Assembly (NCBI RefSeq): GCF_030695065.1
Contig: NZ_JAUYTR010000023.1
Location: 434,001-498,000 of the forward strand
Direction: 5' to 3'
Length of the DNA stretch: 64,000 nt
Source: Sediminibacterium sp.
GTDB lineage: Bacteria > Bacteroidota > Bacteroidia > Chitinophagales > Chitinophagaceae
Below the pieces are notes generated by a model. It was not told the DNA's origin. It did no database searches and worked only from the letters and a program-made list of their open reading frames with translations. Position 1 is the first letter of the stretch. Every line of letters begins with the position of its first letter. Positions 19,361 to 27,418 of this stretch are shown piece by piece. A program made the translations under genes and the position numbers.

Positions 19361-19402
19361 TTCAGGACTTCGTTTTATCGAGGGGATATTTGGGGTCCTG
19401 AA
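19361..19402. repeat. Inverted repeat TTCAGGAC...GTCCTGAA between receiver gene and recX
   Basis: Perfect 8-bp arms (19361-19368 and 19395-19402) are separated by 26 nt in the intergenic region of two divergent genes. On the minus strand the repeat would span the entire leader of the receiver mRNA and end 5 nt before its ATG. It could be a hairpin or a pair of operator half-sites. Confidence 0.5.
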
Positions 19403-19403
19403 A

Positions 19404-19411
19404 CAAATATA
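19404..19411 (-). promoter_or_regulatory. Candidate -7 element (TATATTTG) for the receiver gene
   Basis: An exact TAnnTTTG match on the minus strand, immediately upstream of the inverted repeat at 19361-19402. No good -33 element was found at normal spacing. A start here would place the repeat at the very 5' end of the mRNA. Confidence 0.4.
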
Positions 19412-19437
19412 ATTACTTTACTTAAAAATACTAACAG

Positions 19438-19920
19438 TTGTTTTCAACCGAACCAGATTCAACAATTGAAAAAGCATTCATGAAGCTTAAACACTATTGT
19501 GGATACCAAGATAGGTGTCACCAAGAAGTGAAAGAAAAATTGTACAGTCTAAAATTGGGAAAAGCAAGTGTAGAAATGTTGCTCTCTAGATTAATTGAAG
19601 AAGACTACTTAAATGAGGAACGTTATGCAAAAGCCTTTGTTGGTGGCCATTTCAGGCAAAAGCAATGGGGTAAGGTAAAAATTGCTTATGCCTTAAAACA
19701 AAAAAGGGTAAGCGAATACAATATCAAAAAAGCAATGAAAGAAATTCCGGAAGAAGACTACCTTGCCGTTGCCGAAAAATTGATAACAACTAAATGGAAT
19801 ACCCTCAAAAACGAACAATATATTAACCGAACAGTAAAAACAACCGCGTTCTTACAGCAAAGAGGTTTTGAACCTAGCTTGGTTCAAAATATTTTGAAAA
19901 AATTTAGGGCCAACAAATGA
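19438..19920 (+). CDS. recX: Regulatory protein RecX
   Basis: 160 residues from a TTG start, bounded by an in-frame stop two codons upstream. The family pattern of three-helix repeats is clear: ALKLKH-like opening, CGYQDRCHQEVKEKL, LIEEDYLNEERYAKAFV, and GKVKIAYALKQK. RecX binds RecA filaments and modulates recombination. The ATG at residue 15 (19480) would remove the first helix, so the TTG is preferred. The stop overlaps the ATG of the lipid A deacylase gene (ATGA), an unusual partner. recA is not in the window. Confidence 0.88.
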   Translation: MFSTEPDSTIEKAFMKLKHYCGYQDRCHQEVKEKLYSLKLGKASVEMLLSRLIEEDYLNEERYAKAFVGGHFRQKQWGKVKIAYALKQKRVSEYNIKKAMKEIPEEDYLAVAEKLITTKWNTLKNEQYINRTVKTTAFLQQRGFEPSLVQNILKKFRANK

Positions 19921-20834
19921 AAAATCAACCCCTTTTTATATACCTTTTTTGCATTTGTTTTTTTAGCTTTCAAGCAACTGCCCAGCAGGTTGGATTTACT
20001 ACAGAGAACGATGCATACTTATTAAAGCTAGAAGACGCGTATTATTCCAACGGCATTTTTTTGCACTTGGGCTATGCCGATGAATCTAAGAAAAAACAAA
20101 AAAGAGTCCATCGTTTTGAATTAGGTCAACAAATATTTACCCCACTTAAAAGAACCACCAGAACCCCAGCAGATATAGATCGCCCTTATGCAGGCTATAC
20201 CTATATTCAATATACCCGTAGTTGGTTTAACAAGGAAAAAACGGTTTTCCAAATCAATGGAACCCTTGGTATTATTGGTCCAGCTTCTGGCGGAGAGGGA
20301 TTACAGAATACCTACCATCGCTGGTTGCAGTATGCTCCTTTTTTAGGATGGCGCTATCAAATTAGTAACCAACTCGTATTGAATACAGGAGTACTTTATG
20401 CGCATACCCTAGTGGCCACCAATAAATTTAAATGGATGGGTTGGGGTGCTGCTCAATTAGGTACTGCTTTTATAAATGCCTCCCTTGGAACTAAAATGCT
20501 CTATGGTCTTTTTAATAGCAACCAAAGCAGCCAATTATGGAATGCTGCCGTTGAAAAAACGGGAATGCCCAATAAGGAATTTTATATTTATTGGAATCCC
20601 AAAATTACTGCGCAAGGATATAATGCTACTATTTCAGGGGGAAGTAAAACGGCTACTGATTCGGCGGTTACGCTCAACCCTAAAACCCTACTATTTCAAA
20701 ATACTATTGGATTGGCTTATTCTGAAGGAAGATGGGCAGCACAAATTGAGTTGGTTCACCAAAGCAGAGAAACCACTATCCAATTAAATAAACACCGCTA
20801 TTTAGGATTGCAATTGCAATACCGAATCAACTAA
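19917..20834 (+). CDS. lpxR: LpxR-family lipid A deacylase (DUF2219)
   Basis: 305 residues with a signal peptide ending near residue 22. The mature start holds the family's catalytic block TENDAY (Asn-Asp), followed by YYSNGIFLHLGY, DRPYAGYTYI and a His in NTYHRWLQY, matching the order of active-site residues in LpxR. The remainder is a beta-barrel ending in a YLGLQLQYRIN strand. LpxR removes the 3'-acyloxyacyl group of lipid A in the outer membrane, a Ca-dependent reaction in Salmonella. Translation is coupled to recX by a 4-bp overlap. Activity is inferred from motifs. Confidence 0.82.
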   Translation: MKNQPLFIYLFCICFFSFQATAQQVGFTTENDAYLLKLEDAYYSNGIFLHLGYADESKKKQKRVHRFELGQQIFTPLKRTTRTPADIDRPYAGYTYIQYTRSWFNKEKTVFQINGTLGIIGPASGGEGLQNTYHRWLQYAPFLGWRYQISNQLVLNTGVLYAHTLVATNKFKWMGWGAAQLGTAFINASLGTKMLYGLFNSNQSSQLWNAAVEKTGMPNKEFYIYWNPKITAQGYNATISGGSKTATDSAVTLNPKTLLFQNTIGLAYSEGRWAAQIELVHQSRETTIQLNKHRYLGLQLQYRIN

Positions 20835-20856
20835 CTTGCTGGTTTAAAATTGGTAT

Positions 20857-21648
20857 ATGCATCCATTGTCGGTAACCCTAATACAAAGCAATTTAGTTTG
20901 GGAAAACAAAGCTGCTAACCTGGCTCAATTTGCCCAAAAAATTCAGTCACAAACCGCCCCAGGTCAATTGGTCATTCTTCCAGAAATGTTTAGCACTGGG
21001 TTTAGTATGAATCCGGCTCAATTGGCTGAAACCATGGAGGGCAATACGGTTCAGTGGATGAAGACCATGGCTGTACAACAAAAAATTATTCTCACGGGCT
21101 CTGTAATAATTGAAGAAGAAGAACAATTTTACAATCGATTACTATGGGTATTGCCCAATGGAACTGTGGCGCATTATAACAAAAGACATTTGTTTGCATT
21201 TGCTGGAGAAAATCAGTTTTATGCTTCGGGCAATAAGCGATTAATTGCTGCAGTGAATGGATGGAAAATAAATCTACAAATTTGTTATGATTTGCGTTTT
21301 CCAGTTTGGGCAAGACAGCAAATACAAGATGCGCCCGAATACGATTTATTGGTGTATGTAGCCAATTGGCCAGAACGCAGAAACCATGCATGGAAAACTT
21401 TGCTCACTGCAAGGGCCATTGAAAATCAGTGTTATGTAATTGGGGTAAATAGAGTAGGTGAAGACGCCAATGGAATCAATCATAGTGGAGATACTATGTT
21501 GATAGATCCATTGGGCCAAGTAGTTTATCACTGTGCGCATGAAGAAGCCATTAGTACCCATATTTTAGACCCTCAACATTTACTAGATATTCGCCAGCGT
21601 TTTCCATTTTGGAAAGACGCCGATCAATTTAATATCTATCATACTTAA
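20857..21648 (+). CDS. Carbon-nitrogen hydrolase, omega-amidase (YafV-like)
   Basis: 263 residues, normal for nitrilase-superfamily omega-amidases. The catalytic triad is visible: Glu in LPEMFSTGF, Lys in YNKRHLFAFAGE and Cys in QICYDLRFPVW. The HLFAFAGE segment is characteristic of the omega-amidase branch, which hydrolyses alpha-ketoglutaramate and alpha-ketosuccinamate in cytoplasmic metabolite repair. It follows lpxR by 22 bp and precedes nagA by 6 bp, so it is likely co-transcribed with nagA. Confidence 0.88.
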   Translation: MHPLSVTLIQSNLVWENKAANLAQFAQKIQSQTAPGQLVILPEMFSTGFSMNPAQLAETMEGNTVQWMKTMAVQQKIILTGSVIIEEEEQFYNRLLWVLPNGTVAHYNKRHLFAFAGENQFYASGNKRLIAAVNGWKINLQICYDLRFPVWARQQIQDAPEYDLLVYVANWPERRNHAWKTLLTARAIENQCYVIGVNRVGEDANGINHSGDTMLIDPLGQVVYHCAHEEAISTHILDPQHLLDIRQRFPFWKDADQFNIYHT

Positions 21649-21654
21649 GTTTTT

Positions 21655-22743
21655 ATGAAACAAATTATTGCAGCAAATAAAATTTTTACTGGAACAGAAT
21701 GGTTGCTCAATCATGCATTGATAGTGAACGATGGCATCATTGAATCTATTCAACCTATTGTAGCACTTAAAGCGCCCGTAACGCATGATTTACCAATACT
21801 TATTCCAGCTTTAATAGACTTACAAATTTATGGGGCAGGCGGGCAATTGCTGAGTGTATATCCAACAGTAGAAGCGTTGCAATTATTAAAAGACTACTGT
21901 GTAAAGGGCGGTGCTGCTTGGTTTCAGCCAACAGTTGCTACCAATAGTAATGAAGTTATTCATGCATGCATTGATGCAGTAAAGGCATTTAAACAATTGC
22001 CCAATAACCGTTGCATTGGCTTACATGTTGAAGGTCCTTGGATCAATCCCATCAAAAGGGGTGCGCATTTAGCAGAATTTATTTACCAGCCTACTGCTCA
22101 ACAAGTGAAGGATTTATTGGAGTACGGAAAAGGAATCATCACCATGATTACCCTTGCACCTGAGGTTTGTGATTCCGAAATGGTAGATTTAATACAATCA
22201 TATGGTGTAGTAGTTTCTGCAGGTCATAGCAATGCAGATTATGCAACTGCTACGCATGCTTTTAACGAAGGGATCAGCACCGCTACCCATTTGTACAACG
22301 CTATGAGCGCATTAAATCACCGAGAGCCCGGAATGGTGGGAGCAATTTTTAATCACCCTACTGTGTATTGCAGTATTGTTCCAGATGGATACCACGTGAA
22401 TTTTGAAGCCATTCAAATTGCTAAAAAACAAATGGGAAATCGGTTGTTTGCCATTACCGATGCAGTTACCGATACTGCTACAGGCGCATATCCGCATCAG
22501 TTAAATGGAGATAAATATGAATCCAACGGCATTTTAAGTGGATCTGCATTAACCATGTTAACGGGCATGCAAAAACTGCATCAATCTTGTAAGATTGAAT
22601 TGGGAGAAGCTATTAGAATGTGTTCCTTGTATCCAGCACAGGTGATTCAACAGCAAGGAATTACTGGAATGTTAAAGCCTGGCCAAAAAGCAGATTGGAT
22701 TGGTTTAAATGAACAATTGTCATTGATTCAATCTGTTGAATGA
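21655..22743 (+). CDS. nagA: N-acetylglucosamine-6-phosphate deacetylase
   Basis: 362 residues of the amidohydrolase fold. Visible metal and catalytic residues are Glu126 in HVEGPWI, His191 in SAGHSNADY, His212 in ATHLYNAM and Asp269 in FAITDAV. The enzyme deacetylates GlcNAc-6-phosphate in amino-sugar recycling and catabolism. No nagB or transporter is adjacent. It lies 6 bp after the omega-amidase gene. Its 3' end contains the -33 part of the promoter for the next gene. Confidence 0.95.
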   Translation: MKQIIAANKIFTGTEWLLNHALIVNDGIIESIQPIVALKAPVTHDLPILIPALIDLQIYGAGGQLLSVYPTVEALQLLKDYCVKGGAAWFQPTVATNSNEVIHACIDAVKAFKQLPNNRCIGLHVEGPWINPIKRGAHLAEFIYQPTAQQVKDLLEYGKGIITMITLAPEVCDSEMVDLIQSYGVVVSAGHSNADYATATHAFNEGISTATHLYNAMSALNHREPGMVGAIFNHPTVYCSIVPDGYHVNFEAIQIAKKQMGNRLFAITDAVTDTATGAYPHQLNGDKYESNGILSGSALTMLTGMQKLHQSCKIELGEAIRMCSLYPAQVIQQQGITGMLKPGQKADWIGLNEQLSLIQSVE

Positions 22744-22753
22744 ATTAACTTTG
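22723..22753 (+). promoter_or_regulatory. Promoter TTG-N20-TAACTTTG for the small secreted protein
   Basis: TTG (22723-22725, inside nagA) is followed after 20 nt by TAACTTTG (22746-22753), an exact -7 match. The ATG at 22776 is 22 nt further, giving a leader of about 20 nt. Fits the Bacteroidota consensus in both sequence and spacing. Confidence 0.6.
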
Positions 22754-22775
22754 AATACTTAAAAAATTAAACAAC

Positions 22776-23162
22776 ATGAAAAAATTATTGGTATTGGCTT
22801 TTGCTGCAATTGTTGGTTTTAGCGCAAATGCACAAGAAGCAAGTTGGAAACAAATGGAAGATTTTCACGGAGTGATGAGCAAAACCTTTCATCCTGCAGA
22901 AGAAGGAAATTTAAAGCCTTTGAAAACGAATATTGCAGACTTAGTTGCAAAAGCAAAAGCATGGGAATCTGGCGCAGTACCAGCAGCCTATGATGCCAAA
23001 GTTGCTAAGCCCATCTTAAAACAATTGGTTGCAAAGTGTACTGCAGTAGAAGCTGCCGTAAAAGCAAAAAAATCAGATAAAGAATTAACTACTTTAATTA
23101 CTGCTACACATGATGTGTTTCATGAAATAAAAGAAAAGTGCAAGCCAGGAGAAAAACACTAA
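22776..23162 (+). CDS. Small secreted helical His/Cys protein, unknown function
   Basis: 128 residues with a signal peptide ending at SANAQ (residue 19). The mature part is Ala/Lys-rich and looks like four helices. Helix 1 carries DFHGVMSKTFHPAEEG and helix 4 carries THDVFHEIKEKC; helix 3 holds another Cys. The placement of Met/His at the first helix and His/Cys at the last recalls cytochrome b562-like or metal-binding four-helix bundles, but I recognise no defined family. It has its own promoter and its stop overlaps the convergent protease gene by 4 bp. Confidence 0.7.
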   Translation: MKKLLVLAFAAIVGFSANAQEASWKQMEDFHGVMSKTFHPAEEGNLKPLKTNIADLVAKAKAWESGAVPAAYDAKVAKPILKQLVAKCTAVEAAVKAKKSDKELTTLITATHDVFHEIKEKCKPGEKH

Positions 23163-24628
23163 TTGTTTTTGTTTTTAATCAAAGCTTGAATTGCCGCCAT
23201 TTTTGGATCAAATCCTACACGGATTGCATACGAAGATGGCGGTATTTTTATGTCTGGTTCAATGCCTCTTCCTTTTTGTAAGTTTTGATTAATAACCATT
23301 CTATACAAAGGAAGCCTTACTCTTAACTTGGTGTTTGGTAAGGTAATATGGGGTATATGCATGGCCGAATTACCGTACTGTCCTCCGCCTGATTCCTCTC
23401 CTATTACTTGAATATTTTCTTGTCCTTTTAAAGCGCCCACAACCATAGTAGCTGCAGAAAAAGTGTATCCGCCTTGCACTAAATAAGTGTTACCCTTAAA
23501 AGCAAATCGGGTTTTGGGTTGATAATAATGCCGTTCAAATCTTTTATAGTGAATGGATCCATCGGCAGCTTTGCTTGCCCCTAAGTTCATTGCCAACCAA
23601 TACAACCAACTAGATTGAATGTATTTGCCGTATTTAAATTTTCTACTGATGGCAGCAACTGAGTCGGCAATTTTAAAAGGAGTTTGTTTTAAGTATTTAG
23701 TAAGTGCAATACTATTGGTGATTCTTCCTCCTCCGTTTTCTCTTAAGTCGAGTATTAAGTGTTGAATATTTTCTTTCTTTAATATTTTAAAACTGCGCCT
23801 AAAAAAAGTTTTTAAATTTCCTTTACTAAAACTGGTTAACCGAATATATGCACTATGCGTAATGGTATCAATACTAAGCGAACGAATGGCCAATAAGCGC
23901 AATTGTCTTTTGCTTAATGAAGGTGGTCTCTGTGTTGGTCTGGGTCTATTAATACTTCTATCCCTTGGAGCTGGAACAAAATTGCCTAATGAAATAGTGT
24001 CTTCTTTTCCAACTTGATTCTGGTATCCAATAAGGTAACTACTGTCTACTCCAAATACTTGTTTAAATCCATCCGGAAAACTACTGCTCAGTGTTTGGTA
24101 TTGGTGATTATAAGCATAACCATCAGTAGCAATTTGTTTGAATAAACTATCTCTGTAAAACGAAATGGGTTTATTGTTAATACTGTTTAAAATGGTTCCT
24201 CGTTGAATAATAGAATCTTTAAAATAACCATTACTCAACACAACTGCACTGTCTTCCCAAAATTTGATTTGTAATGGAAATCGTGGATACCTGAACTGTG
24301 GCAATTGTTTAATGAACTGTTTTGAATACAATGTAGTGGTATGTCCACATTTTATTAGCGCCACCCATTGGGCAATTTTATTTCTGTATTCAATTTCATT
24401 TAAAGAATCAGTAAAGCTATTGCACAGTTGTTCAAACGCACTGTCTAATTGTTCTTTGGGGGTATACCAATACAAGCTGGGATGATTGGCTTCCAACACT
24501 TTTTTGAGTACCCATGCATCTTCTTTTACTTGCGCTGCTGCATATTTGGGTAAAGCACTATATGCTTTCTGGGCGTTCAATTCGCCCAGGCATAAAACCC
24601 CACAAATCAATACCAGCAAGCTTTTCAT
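23159..24628 (-). CDS. Secreted S41-family serine peptidase
   Basis: 489 residues with a signal peptide ending near residue 19. An N-terminal segment carries IKCGHTTTLYS, whose GH resembles the active-site His of S41B-like peptidases. The peptidase core begins with the LRENGGGR motif, has the nucleophile Ser in YTFSAAT, and continues with GEESGGG. C-terminal residues 400-489 include RGIEPDI, typical of C-terminal processing peptidases. It should cleave proteins in the periplasm; a PDZ domain is not obvious. It is located 3 bp after thiL on the same strand. Confidence 0.82.
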   Translation of the reverse strand: MKSLLVLICGVLCLGELNAQKAYSALPKYAAAQVKEDAWVLKKVLEANHPSLYWYTPKEQLDSAFEQLCNSFTDSLNEIEYRNKIAQWVALIKCGHTTTLYSKQFIKQLPQFRYPRFPLQIKFWEDSAVVLSNGYFKDSIIQRGTILNSINNKPISFYRDSLFKQIATDGYAYNHQYQTLSSSFPDGFKQVFGVDSSYLIGYQNQVGKEDTISLGNFVPAPRDRSINRPRPTQRPPSLSKRQLRLLAIRSLSIDTITHSAYIRLTSFSKGNLKTFFRRSFKILKKENIQHLILDLRENGGGRITNSIALTKYLKQTPFKIADSVAAISRKFKYGKYIQSSWLYWLAMNLGASKAADGSIHYKRFERHYYQPKTRFAFKGNTYLVQGGYTFSAATMVVGALKGQENIQVIGEESGGGQYGNSAMHIPHITLPNTKLRVRLPLYRMVINQNLQKGRGIEPDIKIPPSSYAIRVGFDPKMAAIQALIKNKNN

Positions 24629-24630
24629 GC

Positions 24631-25662
24631 TTAAGAATTAAAAGCATTCCAGCCCTGTGCCTTCAAATCGTATTGATTGCCACCCTTGGTTAAGAGCTTA
24701 ACGCCCTCTTCTAGGTCGGTGATGTATCCTATCACACTGATTTCTTCGTTCAGTACAATTTTATCGTGGTCTTCTTGAGCAATGGTAAAAATCAATTCGT
24801 AATCTTCTCCACCATTTAATGCGCAAACGGTTGGGTCTAATCCAAATTTAAATGCAGCTTTTCTACTGGCATCAGCAATGGGTAATTTTTCTTCGTACAC
24901 ACGCGCACCTAAATTAGACTGCTTGCAAATATGCAAAACTTCGCTGCTTATTCCATCGCTTACATCCATCATGGCAGTTGGAACTATTTGGTTGCTGGCA
25001 AAAAACTCAATGATGTCTTTTCTAGCTTCAGGCTTTAATAATTTACCTACTATATAACTCTCGTCTTCTAAGTCTGGTTGAATATTTGGATTTTCTTGGT
25101 AAATCTTTTTCTCTCTTTCCATCAAAGTCAACCCTAAATAAGCCCCTCCTACATCTCCACTCACACAAATTAAATCTCCTTTTCTGGCAGTACTGCGCTT
25201 AACAAATTGATCGGGAGCTACTTCGCCAATAGCAGTAACCGATATAACAAACCCCTTTAATGAAGAAGAAGTGTCACCTCCTATTAAATCAACGCCATAT
25301 TTTTCGCAAGCAAAATAAACACCTTCATAAAATTCATTCAAAGCCTCAACGCTAAAGCGATTACTAATACCAATGCTCATAGTAATTTGAGTGGGTATGG
25401 CATTCATTGCATAAATATCGCTGAGGTTAACTACTACCGCTTTATACCCCAAATGTTTCAATGGGGTATACATTAAATCAAAATGAATGCCTTCTAATAA
25501 CAAGTCGGTTGTAACTACCGTCTGCTTACCAAAATGGTCAATTACTGCAGCATCATCACCCACTCCTAAAATGGTAGAAGCATTTTGTATTTCTGCATTT
25601 TTGGTTAAGTGCTCAATTAAACCAAACTCGCCTAAGTCGGCTATTTCTGTTCTTTGTTCCAT
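24631..25662 (-). CDS. thiL: Thiamine-monophosphate kinase
   Basis: 343 residues. Family features are present: GEFGLIEHLT near the start, VGDDAAVID for Mg-ATP binding, DLLLEGIHFD, LSDIYAMNA, GGDTSSS, and NGGEDYELIF near the C-terminus. ThiL phosphorylates thiamine phosphate to thiamine pyrophosphate in the cytoplasm. The gene is 9 bp from suhB and 2 bp from the S41 peptidase gene, so the three probably form one transcript. No other thi genes are nearby. Confidence 0.95.
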   Translation of the reverse strand: MEQRTEIADLGEFGLIEHLTKNAEIQNASTILGVGDDAAVIDHFGKQTVVTTDLLLEGIHFDLMYTPLKHLGYKAVVVNLSDIYAMNAIPTQITMSIGISNRFSVEALNEFYEGVYFACEKYGVDLIGGDTSSSLKGFVISVTAIGEVAPDQFVKRSTARKGDLICVSGDVGGAYLGLTLMEREKKIYQENPNIQPDLEDESYIVGKLLKPEARKDIIEFFASNQIVPTAMMDVSDGISSEVLHICKQSNLGARVYEEKLPIADASRKAAFKFGLDPTVCALNGGEDYELIFTIAQEDHDKIVLNEEISVIGYITDLEEGVKLLTKGGNQYDLKAQGWNAFNS

Positions 25663-25671
25663 ACAATCTTT

Positions 25672-26448
25672 TTAGAAAGGTCCCCCGTTTACAACAGCCA
25701 CTAATTCATCGTGAATATGGCCATTGGTTGCAATAATATGTGGTTGATAAGGAGAATAATAATCTCCTTTAAAGTCGGTTACTTTTCCGCCAGCTTCTTC
25801 TACCATTAAAAATCCTGCAGCACTATCCCAGGCTTGTAATTTGTGTTCATAAAATCCATCAAATCTTCCTGCTGCTACCCAACACAAATCAACTGCAGCA
25901 CTTCCCAATCTTCTTACAGGAACCCCCTTTCTGATTAATTTTTCAAAAACCTGCAAAGGCCCGTTGGGTGCGTCTAAATAAGTATACGGGAAACCCGTTA
26001 CTAAGCAGCTCTTGATTAATGTAGTTTTATTTCCTACTTGAATTTTTTGATCATTTAAAAAAGCCCCAGCCCCTTTTTCAGCAAAATAAAATTCATTCAT
26101 AAAAGGGTTGTATACCGCACCCATAATCATTTTACCGGCTTTCTCAATACCAATACTCACACAGCAAATTGGAATGCCATTGGCAAAGTTTACTGTTCCA
26201 TCAATAGGGTCTATAATCCATTTATAGGTAGAATCTTGTTTTAACTCTCCTGATTCTTCACTTAAAATAAAATGATCGGGAAATTCGGCTTGAATGGTAT
26301 CCATGATGGCTTTCTCTGCTGCATGATCTGCTTCGGTTACCAGGTTATTAATGCCTTCTTTATTGCTGATGGCAAATGTTCCATTAAAAAAATGTCGAAG
26401 TTGAACAGCCCCTGCTTCGGTGGCTTTTAATAAGGTTTGTTTAAGCAT
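25672..26448 (-). CDS. suhB: Inositol monophosphatase family protein (SuhB-like)
   Basis: 258 residues from the ATG giving MLKQTLLKATEAG; a longer frame upstream would overlap the divergent glycosyltransferase gene. Metal-binding motifs are intact: EESG, DPIDGTVNFANG and WDSAAGFLMVEEAGG. Members hydrolyse inositol monophosphate and related sugar phosphates; SuhB also affects rRNA transcription in other bacteria. It heads the suhB-thiL-S41 peptidase group. A -7 element ends only 4 nt before the ATG. Confidence 0.9.
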   Translation of the reverse strand: MLKQTLLKATEAGAVQLRHFFNGTFAISNKEGINNLVTEADHAAEKAIMDTIQAEFPDHFILSEESGELKQDSTYKWIIDPIDGTVNFANGIPICCVSIGIEKAGKMIMGAVYNPFMNEFYFAEKGAGAFLNDQKIQVGNKTTLIKSCLVTGFPYTYLDAPNGPLQVFEKLIRKGVPVRRLGSAAVDLCWVAAGRFDGFYEHKLQAWDSAAGFLMVEEAGGKVTDFKGDYYSPYQPHIIATNGHIHDELVAVVNGGPF

Positions 26449-26452
26449 GGCG

Positions 26453-26460
26453 CAAAAGTA
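26453..26460 (-). promoter_or_regulatory. suhB -7 element (TACTTTTG) 4 nt from the start codon
   Basis: Exact TAnnTTTG on the minus strand. A TTG at 26486-26484 lies 23 nt upstream, slightly longer than normal spacing. A start here would yield an almost leaderless mRNA. Confidence 0.45.
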
Positions 26461-26490
26461 ACCCAGATTCTGCATCTTTGGAACAATATT

Positions 26491-27351
26491 GTGACTACCG
26501 AACTTTCCATAATCATTGTTAATTATAGGGTCTATCCCTATTTGGATACTTGTTTGCAAGCAGTGTCTACAGCGTTGAGTACGTTAAAAGCAGAGATCAT
26601 AGTGGTAGATAATGATACAGATGAAGCCAAGCAAACTATCTTGGCTACAAGCTTTCCCCTGGTTCAATGGATTTGTTTAAACCAAAATATTGGATTTGCG
26701 CGGGCCAATAATTTGGCCTTAAAAAAAGCAGGTGGAAAGTATGTCTTGTTTTTAAATCCAGATACATCTATACAGCCCAATGTACTCAAAGAGGCTATTC
26801 AGTATTTAACATCCAATTCAAAAGTTGGCGCCATTGGTGTGCAAATGATTGATGGAAAAGGTCGTTTTTTACCCGAAAGCAAAAGGGACCAGCCTGGTTT
26901 ATTGGGCGCTATATTTAAATTGACCGGATTGGCAGCGCTATTTCCACATACCGCTTTTTTTAATAGTTACGCCTTGGGCCATTTAGATCAACATCAAATT
27001 CATACAATACCTGTTTTAGCGGGGGCTTTTATGATGATGCCAACAGCATTAGCTAAAAAAATAGGCGGTTTTGATGAATCTTTTTTTATGTACGGGGAAG
27101 ATATAGACCTCAGTTTAAGGATACTTCAGCAAGGATTCGAGAACCATTATTTAGGCAACTTAACAATTACCCATTATAAAGGAGCAAGTTCAAAACAAGA
27201 CCCTGCATACCTAGCCCATTTTTATGGATCCATGATTATTTTTGTTGAAAAATACCACCATTTATATGGCGGCTTAATGGGGGTTTGGTGTTTAAAAATG
27301 GGCATTCGCTTTACTGCTTGGATGGCCTATTTCAAGAAAAAAATTCAATAA
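26491..27351 (+). CDS. Family 2 glycosyltransferase (rhamnosyltransferase-like)
   Basis: About 287 residues from a GTG that gives a start just before LSIIIVNYRV, the usual beginning of GT-A transferases. Longer in-frame starts would overlap suhB. Motifs: VVDNDTDEA, LNQNIGFARANNLAL, the DXD-like LNPDTS, and GGFDESFFMYGEDIDLSLR near the acceptor site. A C-terminal hydrophobic segment suggests membrane association. It should add a sugar during surface polysaccharide or glycolipid synthesis. No polysaccharide cluster surrounds it. The start codon is the least certain part. Confidence 0.82.
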   Translation: MTTELSIIIVNYRVYPYLDTCLQAVSTALSTLKAEIIVVDNDTDEAKQTILATSFPLVQWICLNQNIGFARANNLALKKAGGKYVLFLNPDTSIQPNVLKEAIQYLTSNSKVGAIGVQMIDGKGRFLPESKRDQPGLLGAIFKLTGLAALFPHTAFFNSYALGHLDQHQIHTIPVLAGAFMMMPTALAKKIGGFDESFFMYGEDIDLSLRILQQGFENHYLGNLTITHYKGASSKQDPAYLAHFYGSMIIFVEKYHHLYGGLMGVWCLKMGIRFTAWMAYFKKKIQ

Positions 27352-27418
27352 GCGTTTTCACAAAATATTATATATAATTCATTTAGTTTAGCTTCGTAGC
27401 TTAACTGTTAACGAACGC

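Noticed and set aside
27390..27418. AGCTTCGTAGCT-like stem before the GH3 homologue
   Set aside because: Four-base arms only and no T-run; too short for a terminator or tRNA remnant.
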